From positions 1,935,488 through 1,999,487 of the forward strand of contig OZ004585.1 of assembly GCA_963924555.1 (NCBI GenBank): DNA of 64,000 nt, given 5' to 3'. A program made the position numbers and the translations under genes. This stretch comes from Crambe crambe. Lineage: Eukaryota; Porifera; Demospongiae; Poecilosclerida; Crambeidae. Below are positions 1 through 11,578 of the stretch, piece by piece (positions within the stretch are counted from its first letter, which is position 1; the number at the start of each line of letters is the position of its first letter). The notes under the pieces are model-generated. The model was not told the DNA's origin. It saw only the letters and a list, made by a program, of their open reading frames with translations, and ran no database searches.

Positions 1-411
1 GAACACTACCGTTGCAGAGAAACTCAACCGCTAAGCAGCCATACCTCGATCGATTTTTTGACGTCAATTTTCTCGAACTACAGGCTTGTGATGACTGTCT
101 TTTGTGCTTATTCCAGTTGTATAAACCAAGATGCAGGGCGGCACGGAGAGATTTTAGCCAGAAAAGCCAACACTCCTGAATTTTGATCGCTTTTAGCCGT
201 CGATCGAACGATCGATGGGCCATAGCTCTCGCGTACAGTGGCTTCTTTTCAAAATCTCTCCGTCTGGCCCTGCCCACTGGTTCATATAATAAGAAAAAGT
301 ACAAAATAGGGTCAGCACATGGCTGCAGTTTGAGAAAATTGACGTCAAAAAATCGATCGAGGTATGGCTGCTTAGTGGTTGAGTTTCTCTGCAACGGTAG
401 TGATCTCGAGT
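1..411. repeat. Long foldback (inverted-repeat) element
   Basis: The first ~80 bases reappear as reverse complement at about 326-411 (arms share the run GTTGAGTTTCTCTGCAACGG), and the match continues inward (GGAGAGATTTTAGCCAGAAAAG near 148 against CTTCTTTTCAAAATCTCTCC near 241). The centre is near 210. No credible protein is encoded. It may start left of the window. Probably a MITE or foldback transposon; family not recognised. Confidence 0.8.
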
Positions 412-610
412 GTCTGGTCTGCCCTCAGTTGTAGAGTAGGAAGTGTTAGTCAGTATTAAACTGTAGTTTTCAACTGTAGCATCTCATAGTCGGTGCAACT
501 ACTCGCCTCATTAACTCATGAATTATTCATGAGCAAATACCTACCCGCCACCTTAAGGTATTTGAATTTGGTAAAGGGTTTAATTTCTAGATAGGTAAAG
601 GGTCATTCCA

Positions 611-1886
611 ATGGCTTCTAACACTAGCACTGAGTACGAGTATGATTATAACTTCATAGGTGAACCAGATGATGATTTGAAGTGTTTGATCTGTTTAGAA
701 GTAGCTAGAGATCCATGGCAGCATGGGGAGTGTGGCAGGCTATTCTGTGAAGAGTGCTTGGAAGACCATGGGAAAGATAATGCATGTCCCTTGTGCAGGT
801 CAGAGAAGCCTCAGTACTTCAAGGATAACAGAAGTAGCAACAAAGAGGGGAGAGAATACAGTGGAACATACTAGCTAGCTCACTTCAAGAGTCATATGTT
901 GGAATCCACTAGCTATGACAATTCAATTCAAAGGGTAGTAGTACTGTGCTTGTAGGTCCATGGCTAATATCATATTATCACACTTAAATAGGTAAAAGGC
1001 ATATCAAGGCTCTTCCTGTGAAATGTGATAATGTTATGAGAAGTTGTGAATGGAAAGGAACTGTTGGTACACTAGATGAACATCTGGAAAAATGCCAGTT
1101 CTCTCTAGTTTCATGTCCAAACAAGTGCGAGGAAGATGACGATGTTGGATATATCATGAAAAAGGATCTCAACGAGCACCTTGAGAAAGAGTGTCCTAAC
1201 AGGAACCACAAATGTGAGTATTGTGGGGAAGAAGATACCTATGCCAACATAACCAAGATTCATGACAATGAATGTGGAAAGAAGCCACTTCCTTGTTCCA
1301 ATGCTGGATGCACTGAGAAACTGCAACGTGCTGAACTTCAAGATCATCTCGAAAACAATTGTGAGTTTGCTGAGATATCGTGCAAGTATGAGAGCATTGG
1401 ATGTGATATGAAGATGAAAAGGAAAGACATGAGAGTGCATGAACAGGATGATAAGGTCCACCTCCACAAGGCTCTTGATACTGTGGTGGAATTGAGAAAA
1501 AATATACTTAGAAAAGGAGAAGCTTTTGTGTTCAAGCTTACAGGTTATGAAATAAAAAAAGGAAATAATGAAATCTTTTATCACCATCATTCTATACCAG
1601 CAGAAATGGATACCATATGCTCATTAGAGTTGACTCTGATGGGAATGGAAACGGCAAGGGGACACACATATCAATTTTTTGTTACCTTTTGAAAGGAAAA
1701 TATGATAAGAATCTGAACTGGCCTTTCACAGGAACTGTTACACTTGAAATTTTAAATCAGCTGGAAGATCAAAGCCATGAATCACATAAGATCGAATACG
1801 ATGAAAAGTGTGAGGGATATATTGGAGTCATGGGGAATGTGGTCAATGAATATCATTATAGCGTGCGCACCCTGTTCAATGAATAA
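611..1886 (+). pseudogene. TRAF-like RING/zinc-finger/MATH gene, frameshifted (copy 1)
   Basis: Exon 1 is 611-833 (donor gtagca, less consensus-like than its paralogs) and exon 2 starts at 992 after ...aaatag; the phase-1 junction rebuilds the Ser-Lys-Arg seen in every paralog. Exon 1 encodes an acidic N-terminus and a RING-like finger (CLIC ... CGRLFC ... CPLC). Exon 2 encodes TRAF-type Cys/His fingers and a MATH start. Compared with the copies at 8.1 and 12.1 kb, one base is missing near 1579: the frame carrying the fingers runs to 1692, whereas the rest of MATH (FYTSRNGYHM ... WPFTGTV) continues in another frame to 1886. The last ~40 residues of MATH, including the KPWLEC end, are also lost. 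TRAF proteins are cytoplasmic receptor adaptors, several with ubiquitin-ligase activity. Probably a young pseudogene; an assembly error is possible for the single-base loss. Confidence 0.8.
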
Positions 1887-2000
1887 TATTAAAATTCTTT
1901 TCTGAGAGTAGTTAGTATAAGGACAGAACTCTATACTGTCACATACTCACCTTTCAGTCTAGTCACAACTCCTTAAAAGTACAATATCAACTTTCTGTAT

Positions 2001-2134
2001 TACCGTATAGTGCGATATTTTCGTGGGTAAAATTTTTTCGTGGATTTCGTGGTTTTGAAACCAGTGAATTTATATGGTTCACACATGCAAAACCACGAAA
2101 ATTTTGACCCACGAAATTTTTCTCCATATGGTAT
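2001..2134. repeat. Short inverted-repeat element (MITE-like)
   Basis: Ends TACCGTATAGTGCGA and reverse-complement TACCATATGGAGAAA form terminal inverted repeats, with inner complementary runs (TTCGTGGTTTT against AAAACCACGAAAATTTT). About 134 bp, non-coding, between TRAF copies 1 and 2. Confidence 0.7.
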
Positions 2135-2253
2135 TAGTATTTGGATTGCATTCCTGTGGTTTGGCTTAATGATACAAACTTACATGTATGTCTAAAATGA
2201 CATCATTTAATGTATCACATGATCCACTGAAATGAAAGTTTAACACTTACAGG

Positions 2254-5200
2254 ATGAGTAATGAGTATGACTACATATATGTAAGTGAACCAGATGACAG
2301 CCTCAAGTGTCTAATCTGCTTAGAAGTAGCTAGAGACCCTTTGCAACATGAGAAGTGTGGCAGGCTATTCTGCCAAAGTTGTATCGAACACTATGGCTTG
2401 GGAAAAGCATGTCCAAATTGCAAACAAGTGACACCAAAGTATTTTGAAGATACAAGGAGTAAGTGAGTTGAGGGTATAACAGACACACTATAAGTCTTGG
2501 GACCCAAAATCAGAGAGTGCGTACTGAACTCTCTATGTTGGGCTTGACACACAAAACATCCACGCTCATTAATAATAATAATAATAATCTGCTTGACAGC
2601 CATAACTCCCGAGTGCTTCATCCTATATCTATGATCTTGGTACCATATTGAAGCTCTACACCTGAGCTAAGGAATGGTATTGTTCAAATTAAATAAAGCT
2701 CAAATCCTAACTGTCAATTGCTGTCCGAGTGCCTTCGTGGATGTTTGACAGCGACTAGTCTCACGTAACCAGACCCACTTCTTTCGGGCGGGAGAAAGAA
2801 AGGGGTCTGGTTAACTGTTTTGCTCTGATGCACCCAAATTCCAGTGCGTGCTAATTGATCACTGCGGTAAGGCACTAACCACCGTGGTAATCTCATTGTG
2901 GTAATCTCATTAAAGCTGCAATTGCTGCAAGTTAGCTAGCTCACTGTGACATAATTTCTTACCTGTCTCTTGTCATTCCATTCCATTTTTTTGAACTGGT
3001 CTCAGTCTTTAATGAGATTCATAGTAACCATGGTGGTTAGCGCTTTACCGCAGTGGTCAATTAGTGCACACTGGAATTTGGATGCACCAGAACAAAAAGT
3101 TCTATGGCAATTGATCAGACCCTTTCTTTCTCCCACCCAATATGAAAAGAAAGAATTGGGTCTGGCTAAGTGAGATTACTCCCGACTGCTTCATCCTATA
3201 TCTACGATCTTGGTACCATCTTGAAGCTCTAGAATGGTATTGTTCAAATTGAAGTAAAGCTCAAGTCCTAACTGTCAATTGCTGTCCGAGTGCCTTCATG
3301 GACGTCTCAATTTCTCGAATGCTTCGTAGGTTAGTTTATACACTTCATAGACGCTATGTAGACAATGCTTCATAAACACAGCTAGTTTATACACTGTGTA
3401 TCACAAGAAAAAAAAACTGTCTTGCTGAGTTGTGGTGGGCGTGGTAAGCTTATTTGGTAAAGGGTTGTTCTTGACATCCTTAAGCTTGAAAAAAGTGTGC
3501 AAACAAGTGAGCGGAAAAACATTTCTTTGAAAGAGTGATGCAGGCTTGAGTACATGACTGTAAAAAGTATGGAAACAAGGTGGGGTAGCTTGCTGGATAT
3601 GTACTGCATTTGCTCTGCTAACTGTCACAGAATTGATAAACCCTACATCACTGCATGGACTGCATTAATTTTGTGCTCTGCTAACTGTCATGATATTGAC
3701 ATGAACCCTACATCGCTGCTGCCATATTATCCTTTGGCTACATCTTACAGTGATGTAGGGTTAATGTCGATTTTATGACAGTTAGCAGAGCACAAATGCA
3801 GTCTATGCAGCGATTAGGGTTTGTCAATTCTGTGACAGTTAGCAGAGCAAATCCAGTACATAGCCAGCAAGCTACCCCACCTTATTTCTGTACCATGTAT
3901 TCAAGCCTACGTACATCACTCTTTCATTCAAAGGTATTGTCCTTTATTGAGAGGTTTCATATGAAAACGTACTTTTAGATGGGTGTCTAGATTCAGTGGA
4001 TTGGGAATGGTGGAATGGAATATTGGAATGGAATACTGGGATTTAAATGGCTATTTTATGATTCAAACACACGCTCCTTGGCTTCCATATTCTATAGCTC
4101 TCTATCAATAATAATGCATGGGTATTAAATCTGCAACAATAATAAATTTGTATATATTTTTTAATCAGCCAAATCACAGGAATCCAATACAAATACAGCA
4201 TTAAGTATTATGCTAAGTGGTTTGGCATGAGATCAACACTTCCTTTTTGGAAATGCACTGTACAAGTATTTAGTCTTAAAATGACTCCAAGGAAGTGTGA
4301 AAAAGTTAACAGTAGTACAACGTGCCTTGATTATATTTATTAATATTGAAAGCAAGTACCAATAGAGAAAGCATATTAGTAAAGATTCGCCAGTCGTGTG
4401 CTCACTTGGAATCAAAGATACAGAAGAAAAGGGGCATGCATGGCATTGCAACTTAATTAATTCTACAGGGAATAGAAACAAAACACACACATACACTTAA
4501 TACTCAGCTGAAAGATATGCACAGTATATCATTTATAGCTGCTATCAGATTGAGTTGATCTTTTTTGATTTTTCCAGGTAAAAGGGAAGTCAAAGCTCTC
4601 CCTGTGAGGTGCGATAATGTCGATAGAACCTGCAAGTGGGTGGGGACTGTCGATACTATAGACGATCATGTTGCAGAGTGTGAATACACTCCAGTTCTTT
4701 GCCCCAACAAGTGCAATGAAGAATATGGAACTGTTCTAATCCTGAGAAAAGACCTTGAAGGACACCTCAGGAATGAATGTCCAAATAGAAAGCATGAGTG
4801 TAGCCACTGTAAAATAAATGGCACGTATTATTTCATTACACAAGTCCATGACAATATTTGTGGAGAAAAACTTATTCGTTGTACTCAAAAGGAATGTTTG
4901 CGAACACTGAAGCGAGCAAGGGTCGACGACCACCTCAGAAATGACTGTGAGTATGTCGTGCAACCTTGCAAGTATGAAAATATCGGATGTGGCATGAAGT
5001 TGAGGAGGAAGGATATGAGGTGGCATGAAGATGATGATAAGTTGCACCTTCATCAGGCTCTAACTGCTGTGGTTGAGCTACGAGACGATTTGGATTACGC
5101 TCTGACTACCATTGCAACATTAAATGATGCATACACACTCAAAGAAGGAGAAGCATTCACATTCAAGGTGACGGAATTCGAACAAAAGAAGACTCACAGT

Positions 5201-5650
5201 GCACAATATAACTCCCCACCTTTTTATACCAGCTCTAACGGATACAAAATATCCATAGAGGTTTTCCCTAATGGAGTGAGAGAAGGCGCAGGGACACATG
5301 TGTCAGTTTTTGTTTCCATTCTGCAAGGTAAATACGATGATGACCTAAGTTGGCCATTTAATGGGGGCTTTACCATCCAACTACTGAACCAGAAGCAAGA
5401 TTCCAATCATCATAGTGCAATTTTCAGGTTCAACCATCACACAGTTGGCAAAATCTGGGGCTATAAAAAGTTTATCTCCCATTCAGAATTATATGACTGC
5501 TCTTTTAACACGCAAATGCTCAAGTATAACACTATTCACTTCAGAGTAAATGTTACTGTGGGTGGTTACAAAAGTTGGCTGAATTGCACTACATCGTCCC
5601 ATGAAAATTATATGTATACCGAAGATAGTTTTCATGTCACTCTGCCATAG
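2254..5650 (+). CDS. TRAF-like RING/zinc-finger/MATH protein (copy 2)
   Basis: Two exons, 2254-2458 (donor a|gtaagt) and 4578-5650 (acceptor tttccag|), joined in phase 1 to give 425 residues. Residues about 20-60 form a RING-like finger (CLIC ... CGRLFCQSC ... CPNC) in which the usual His of CGHxFC is Arg. Residues about 80-245 carry TRAF-type Cys/His fingers, then comes a short helical linker, and from ~257 a MATH domain (EGEAFTFKVTEFE ... WPFNGGFTI ... WGYKKFISHSEL) ends at residue 425. This is the TRAF order with almost no coiled coil, so trimerisation may be weak. Family role: cytoplasmic adaptor binding receptor tails through MATH. The 2.1 kb intron is the longest in this family here because several inverted-repeat elements sit in it. 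The terminal motif departs from KPWLEC and runs on to HVTLP. Receptor partner unknown. Confidence 0.88.
2596..3305. repeat. Foldback element flanked by a ~135 bp direct repeat, inside the TRAF copy 2 intron
   Basis: A segment beginning CTGCTTCATCCTATATCT-like sequence occurs twice in direct orientation (about 2596-2750 and 3172-3305). Between the copies, about 2755-3178 is an inverted repeat: GTAACCAGACCC ... GCACTAACCACCGTGG on the left pairs with CCATGGTGGTTAGCGC ... GGGTCTGGCTAAGTGAG on the right. This could be a foldback with a long duplication or two nested insertions. No coding content. Confidence 0.7.
3523..3934. repeat. Second foldback element in the TRAF copy 2 intron
   Basis: Arms of roughly 190 bp: TTTGAAAGAGTGATG ... 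GGTGGGGTAGCTTGCTGG on the left and CCAGCAAGCTACCCCACC ... CATCACTCTTTCATTCAAA on the right. The unit TGCTCTGCTAACTGTCA occurs twice in each arm in opposite orientation. Non-coding. Confidence 0.8.
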
Positions 5651-6487
5651 GATACTTTGACTAGCTACTTTGATGTTGGTAGACATAGCAACAATGTTAG
5701 CCACAGCAGTTATTCTAAGCAATGTTTTGTAGTAGCCACAGATGTTATTACTCTAAACGACATTAATTTTGTACATATACGTAACAGGTGGGAGGGTGTA
5801 TACAAAGACAGCAATAAACATGCATGGGTGAAACAGCACAATTATGTGTGACTTGTCAGGGGTGGCTGAGGACCCAAAAAGTGGGGGGGGGGGGGGGGGG
5901 GGGGGGCTCAAAATTGCGCATCGATAGCCACTAATATGCAACTCATTAGTGACTAGACAGTAGACTTTACTGCTGCAGTTAGTCAATTATATAATGGGTC
6001 AAAAAAGTGGGGGGGGGGGGGGGGGGACTCAGCCCCCACCTGCTAAAAAGTGGGGGGGGGGGGGGGGGGGGGGGGGCTATAGCCCCTCTCGCCCCCACCC
6101 TCAGCTGCCACTGCTTGTGAATATCATGGTGCCCAACTGCAGGGAAGGCCAATACAGAAGCCACCTGTGGTAATTTATGTGTATGTTGTATTGAGCATGC
6201 TCACAATTATATCATTACATCATTACTCATGTTAGTCTAGTTCCAACTGGTTTTGTGTCAGTGAGTATTTTTTGATTAAGTTCTTGTTCTGGTGACCTGC
6301 GCTTAAGACACGACACCACCCTACCCTAGGAGCATATAAAAGATCATTATGACTTTCAATGAAGATGAACTGCCTAGCTAATGTCAACTTTTCACATGAT
6401 AGCAATTGGCTGAATATTGATTAGATTAACACTAATGGAACTCCTAATGGAAAATAAAAATAACAAGTGGCATGTCCCCACACATCA

Positions 6488-6539
<52 letters not shown>

Positions 6540-7256
6540 CATCATCATCAAACCACATGTTTAACTAAGTGTCCAGTGTCCATACATTACAGTTGATTTA
6601 ATCAACCCGACAGATTTTTTTAGCATCCTACGTATTACAATATTATCACAGGTTACCACATTTCATTGATGTCAGAGTGTTTGATTAACCACTGGCTACA
6701 AAAGTCAGTCAACTGTATCTTAGTGGGGTAACTATTATGGAATACTTTTTTGGAATCCATTTCCCACATGGTTAGCCCAGCCCTAAATAATGAAAGTGTA
6801 CCATAATGCCCCACTGTTTCACAATACCTTTAGCTACCCTACCACGTGTTTGTTATCTAAGCATACCACATGTTTACACTGCTTCCCACTGTGTGGTTTC
6901 CCAGGGAAAACCCCCTAAAGTTGTTAATAGTACGCCTCAGTGGCTATATATAGCTACGACCAGCCAGAGCTACAGCTGCATGTGTATTGACCAAATAGGT
7001 GACAGTATCATAATGGTAATTAATTATTGATCAGCCTCATTTATGGTAAACTATATGTAGTTCCCCAGAGCTGGCATTCCCCAGGGTAGCACAAAACAGC
7101 TCAATTTGCTGAATGATCAACTGGTCAGCATTATAATGCAAACTGTGATATTGTATTTGTGACTAGGAAATCCAAAAAAAGTATTGTGGGTAGTAAGAGC
7201 TGATTACAAAAGCAATCTGGTGAGAATCATCTACTCACAGTGCTTGCAATTGTGAA
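5651..7256. other. Intergenic: poly-G element and microsatellites
   Basis: No gene found. Three long G runs (5883-5906, 6010-6026, 6051-6076) lie inside a ~270 bp unit whose ends (GTCAGGGGTGGCTGAGG near 5856 and CCTCAGCTGCCACTGCTTG near 6100) are roughly inverted, as in a short inverted-repeat transposon. A (CA)n microsatellite of about 25 units lies at 6489-6538, followed by (ATC)n. The rest is unique AT-rich sequence. Confidence 0.6.
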
Positions 7257-9224
7257 ATGGCATCCATTTCAAGTCCTCCCGATTGTGACTACAAGCATCT
7301 TGATGAACTGAAAGAGAGTCTGGAGTGTCAGATTTGCTTGAGAGTGGCAAGGAATCCCAAGCAGCATGTGAATTGTGGATGGCTGTTTTGCTCTGAGTGT
7401 GTTGAGAAGCAAAAGAACAGCCGTTGCTCCAAATGCAATTTATCAATAGAAGAGCCTCTTTGCTTTGAAGACACCAAAAGTAAGTATCACGTACTACATT
7501 ACAAACTTGCAACTTAGTCGAAATCACACAATTAATGCTGTTCTGCATCATTATACAGTGTGTGAAATTTTATGGTTGTATCCCATAGTAGAGGCTTGTT
7601 TTATGTTAACTAAAATTAATTACCTCTATGACTGTATATAGCTTGGTACGTATGGAGTGAGTGGGTGTGTCATACTACTACTATTCCTACTTCACTCCTA
7701 AGGAGGCCTAGGAGTGAAGTAGGAATAGTAGTTTTGTAATAATATTATCGCCGTGATTCTTGAGGGTACGGGTAAGGGGTTACTTGACTCAAGAGTAGGG
7801 AGTTGGGTGATTATGGGCATGGTTATTGAAATTAGGAGGGCTAGGAGTGATAGGAATGCAGCTAAATTTTATGGCTATCCCTACTTCACTTTTTATTTAG
7901 AAGAAATTTTTTGCGCTCATAATTATAGCTTGGTATGGAGTGAGTGGGTGTGTCACCTACTACCAACATGACAATACTATGCTTGATCTTGATTAGCTAT
8001 GCCTTAGCAGTATTGTAGCTATACACCATTCTTATATATGTACTGTAATGCATAATGGCTATCTATGTTTCAGGCAGAATGGAGATCCAAGCTCTCCGTG
8101 TGAAATGTAACAATAATGAAAAAGGGTGTGAATGGAAAGGAACCGTTGGTACATTAGATGAACATATGGAGTCATGCACTTTCACTCTAGTCCCATGCCC
8201 CAATAGGTGCAAAGACGATGATGATCAACTCTCAATGATATTAAAAAAAGATCTCAGAAAACATTTAAACGAACAGTGTTTGAATAGAGACTATAAATGT
8301 GAATTCTGTGGAGAAGAGGATAACTATGCAAATATTACCCAGATCCACGACAAGGTGTGCAAGAATAAAACACTGGTCTGCCCTAATGCTGAGTGTGATC
8401 AGGTTATGAAGCGTTTTAAGATTCAAAGGCACATTGAAAACGACTGTAGATTTGCCGTGATTGCTTGCAAGTATGAGAGCATCGGATGTGATGAGAAGCT
8501 AAAGAAGAAAGATATGGGAACACATGAGCAGGATGATAAGGTGCACCTCCATCAGGCTCTCGATACTGTGGTAGAATTGAAACGTTCGTTAAGAGAAAGA
8601 AGTGACATTATCATACGATTACAACAAGACCTCAAAACCACTATGGAGACCATAAAATCAATGAAGAATGATGCAACAAATTCAAAACCAAATACTATTA
8701 TGAGTACTACACCAGCTCAAAAGGAATTCTACATACTACAAGAAGGGGACTCATTCACTTTCAAACTCATGAAATACAGTGCAAAAAAGGCAAACCGGGA
8801 AATATTCATGTCACGTTCTTTCTACACAAGTGTGAATGGCTACAATATGTGTGTTCTGGTGTACCCCAATGGTCGTAATGGGTGGTACCATGGGGAAAAC
8901 ACACATGTATCGGTTTATATTAAAGCGCTTGAGGGGAAGAATGACAAAGCATTGAGGTGGCCATTCACTGGAACTATTGTCATCACTCTACTGAATCAGT
9001 CCAGAGACAGCAACCATCACTGCAAGCTATTGATGGTTGAGAAAAAAGCTGATTTGAGAGTGGGTCGTTTCTGGGGTTATTCTCAGTTTCTCTTGCACTC
9101 TGAGCTCTGCGAACCTTCTAACAGTAATTGCGATGTGCATTACCTCAAAGATGACACTCTTTATTTCAGAATATCACTTGTGGAAGTAATAGGTCACAAA
9201 CCCTGGCTGGAATGCACCGAATGA
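7257..9224 (+). CDS. TRAF-like RING/zinc-finger/MATH protein (copy 3)
   Basis: Exons 7257-7479 (donor a|gtaagt) and 8074-9224 (acceptor tttcag|), phase-1 intron, 457 residues, the longest copy. The RING-like part (CQIC ... CGWLFCSEC ... CSKC) has Trp where RING fingers have His. The second exon has TRAF-type fingers (about residues 85-215), a heptad-like helix (about 230-260, LRERSDIIIRLQQDLKTTM), a Ser/Thr linker, and MATH from ~296 ending KPWLECTE. This copy and copy 4 are close sisters, nearly identical through the fingers, so they are a recent tandem pair. The helix before MATH could support trimerisation, as in vertebrate TRAFs. Likely a cytoplasmic adaptor; receptor unknown. The intron carries a repeat at 7664-7916. 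Confidence 0.9.
7664..7916. repeat. Dispersed repeat family R1, half copy
   Basis: A palindrome around CCTACTTCACTCCTAAGGAG / CTAGGAGTGAAGTAGG is followed by an arm (GGTAAGGGGTTACTTGACTC, GGGCTAGGAGTGATAGGAATGC, CTATCCCTACTTCACTTTTT) also found at 26.5-27.1 kb and 41.2-41.4 kb. It lies in the intron of TRAF copy 3. Confidence 0.75.
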
Positions 9225-11578
9225 TAATTTCGTGAAATTACTCACCATGCATGTGCATCTTTTAACATTATTTATTTGTTATATCATAATTTTTATTACA
9301 TAGCTATCTTGATTTCTAATAATCATAAATTTGTTGCAAGATTTGGAGGGAGGTCAATAATGCAATGCTGAGCATCTTTTTGACTACAATATAAATTATA
9401 GTTTGAAATGCCTCATCAAAATTCACTTTTTGCTAACAAAATTGGACGAGGGAGTTGACGATAAACTCAGTATGGCCTAATCATAAAGCGCAGACTTGCC
9501 CACAAAATTTGAAATGTGTATAGAAATTTATAGTTGTGGAGAGAGGAAGATGGAGTTGGCCTAGTCTCGAAGCATGATAGTGGAGAAGGAATAACAGAGT
9601 TTCTTCCATATGATCATCTGGACAGAGGCATTTAATATGCCAATGGATACGGACAGAGTGCAAGGATGGGGCACGATTGGGTCCGTTACTTTTCCAGTAA
9701 GATCTGTCTACAGTCCAAGGTCCACTGAAGCTCGAAGACAGCACAGTATACGCACGGGTGTTTCACTCTATTGTAAATTGAGAAAATAGCGTTTAGCAAC
9801 GGGCCTAGCAACCCGATGTCACAAAAATGCACTATAGCAACTGCCTCGTGGCTAATTAAACAAAATAGAGCCCACCTCCATGTTGACATAGGCTTGTTCT
9901 TTGATTTTTCCAAGAAGAAGCAAGGAAATCGGCCCAGTAAAGCCTGAAATATGCCGCTCTATGGCCATCACTAATAAATTGTTGGTTTGGTGTCCTACAC
10001 AGACTTCAAATTAGAGTAGGTAGGTAGGAAAATATTTAATTTAACAATAAAATTAAAAATACTAGCCATAAATAATGCCGGTACTTAGAATGAGAAAAAA
10101 ACACATTTAGCAGGTGCATGTAGCCTTTTGCTGCTTTAAATAAAATCATGCACAATCATTATAGAGGTAACACTATCACTCACAGAAAAAGTACAGAATC
10201 TTTTTAAAATTTTGACGCAAATTCAGACGAGTGTTCTTTGGAAGCTTGGAACCACACCACTTTTTGTACTGGGCATGCTCAGTAGTTTAAATTAAATTTT
10301 ATTATTTGTCAAGGTAGGAGGACACCAATTTATTAGTGATGGCCTATTCACACTACTAAATCACTAAGTATCTCGAAATCAGAAGTTTATCTGGCTTATT
10401 GAAGGATACTAAGTTTAAGCCCTTTGGGAGCTGTAACAAGATTTCTGGGAAGCTAGTTGCTTCTCACTTCTCTGAATGCGCTACGAGGTCAGCAAAAATC
10501 AATTAAATCTCATGTACTTACTTGTAGAAGGATTAATTTCTAGGATTCTACTCTATTCCTCTCTGTAACAAGAGTTAGAAGGCCCATAGGTGGCCATAAA
10601 GTATTCTATGCTTTAGTAGCAAGCACTGGCAGTCTTATATAGACCTTATTTACAATGTGAGCCATCCATGTCTCAGTCCCGACCCCTTCTCCTTCCAATG
10701 GTCACTCTTTTAAACAGGCTTGAGAGTAGTTTGACAGTCCCCAGCCAAGTATTTGAGATCTAGTTCATATGTAGAACATATGTAGAGGGCTGTGAAGTGA
10801 TTCCCTTCAAGTTATTTATAATGGCCACAGGTTATTAGATGAGAGATGACGGGACAGGGGTACTGTTGGGCCAACTGTATCAAGCAAGTATCTGTTGGTG
10901 AGTCAAACACTTGCAAACTACTACCTGTGATTATTTAGGTTGTTTTCTCTCCATTGTAGGTATTTAACAGTCCTTAAAGATGAAAATTTACCACCAAGGA
11001 TGGAATATTTTGTGTTTCTTTACGTAGGTCTAATCCTCAAGGAAAAATAAGAAGCAACTCAAACTAAAGAGACACATGCAAATCTACCTTTAGTCAATAC
11101 AATTCTTGTTATCAAATGTCTTGAAAAACTTCCAGATTTGTTGTGAGCTTGAGCAAAGAGGAGATGTTTTTAAATGTTTTATTTGTGACCTTTGTTTAGC
11201 TGCTGCTCAGCTCAAAATGGCTTTACCTGGAAATGTGCAGTTTCTACCTAAGTGACCTCATAGGTCAATAGATGGGAATAGGGAGGAGTTATGGGCTACT
11301 CTTGTCTGGATTAGTGATTCCTGGAATGTTTCTTGGAGATACTATTATCTTGTCCATACCGGAAATGAATTAACATGAATCTAATTAAGCGTAAATGTCC
11401 ACGTTGAAACACCCGCCGTGCGCGCGTGCGCGTGTACGATATATATATATATCGATATACACGGTGCTCTGCGAATGACGTCATATCATGTGACTGAAGG
11501 GATTTTCCTCTTCCGCGCAGCGCAGTTCAGCGAATTGTAGCAAGCTGTAGTAGGTCAGTCGAGACACGAAGTTTGAAA
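9225..11578. other. Intergenic between TRAF copies 3 and 4
   Basis: No convincing gene on either strand. The clear feature is an inverted-repeat element at about 9958-10348 (listed separately). Near 11414-11462 there is an alternating purine/pyrimidine stretch (CGCGCGTGCGCG, then ATATATATATAT) a little upstream of the copy 4 start; its role is unknown. The rest looks like unique AT-rich DNA. Confidence 0.5.
9958..10348. repeat. ~390 bp inverted-repeat element (MITE-like)
   Basis: Left end TATGGCCATCACTAATAAAT ... TTGGTGTCCTAC; right end GTAGGAGGACACCAATTTAT ... AGTGATGGCCTA is its reverse complement apart from small gaps. AT-rich interior (AAATTAAATTTTATT against ATTTAATTTAACAATAAAAT), no protein. 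Typical of a non-autonomous DNA transposon. Confidence 0.8.

Noticed and set aside
1111..1590. 159-codon minus-strand frame opposite TRAF copy 1 (and similar frames opposite copies 2 and 4)
   Set aside because: Antisense shadow of the zinc-finger exon; hydrophobic composition follows from Lys/Glu codons on the real strand.
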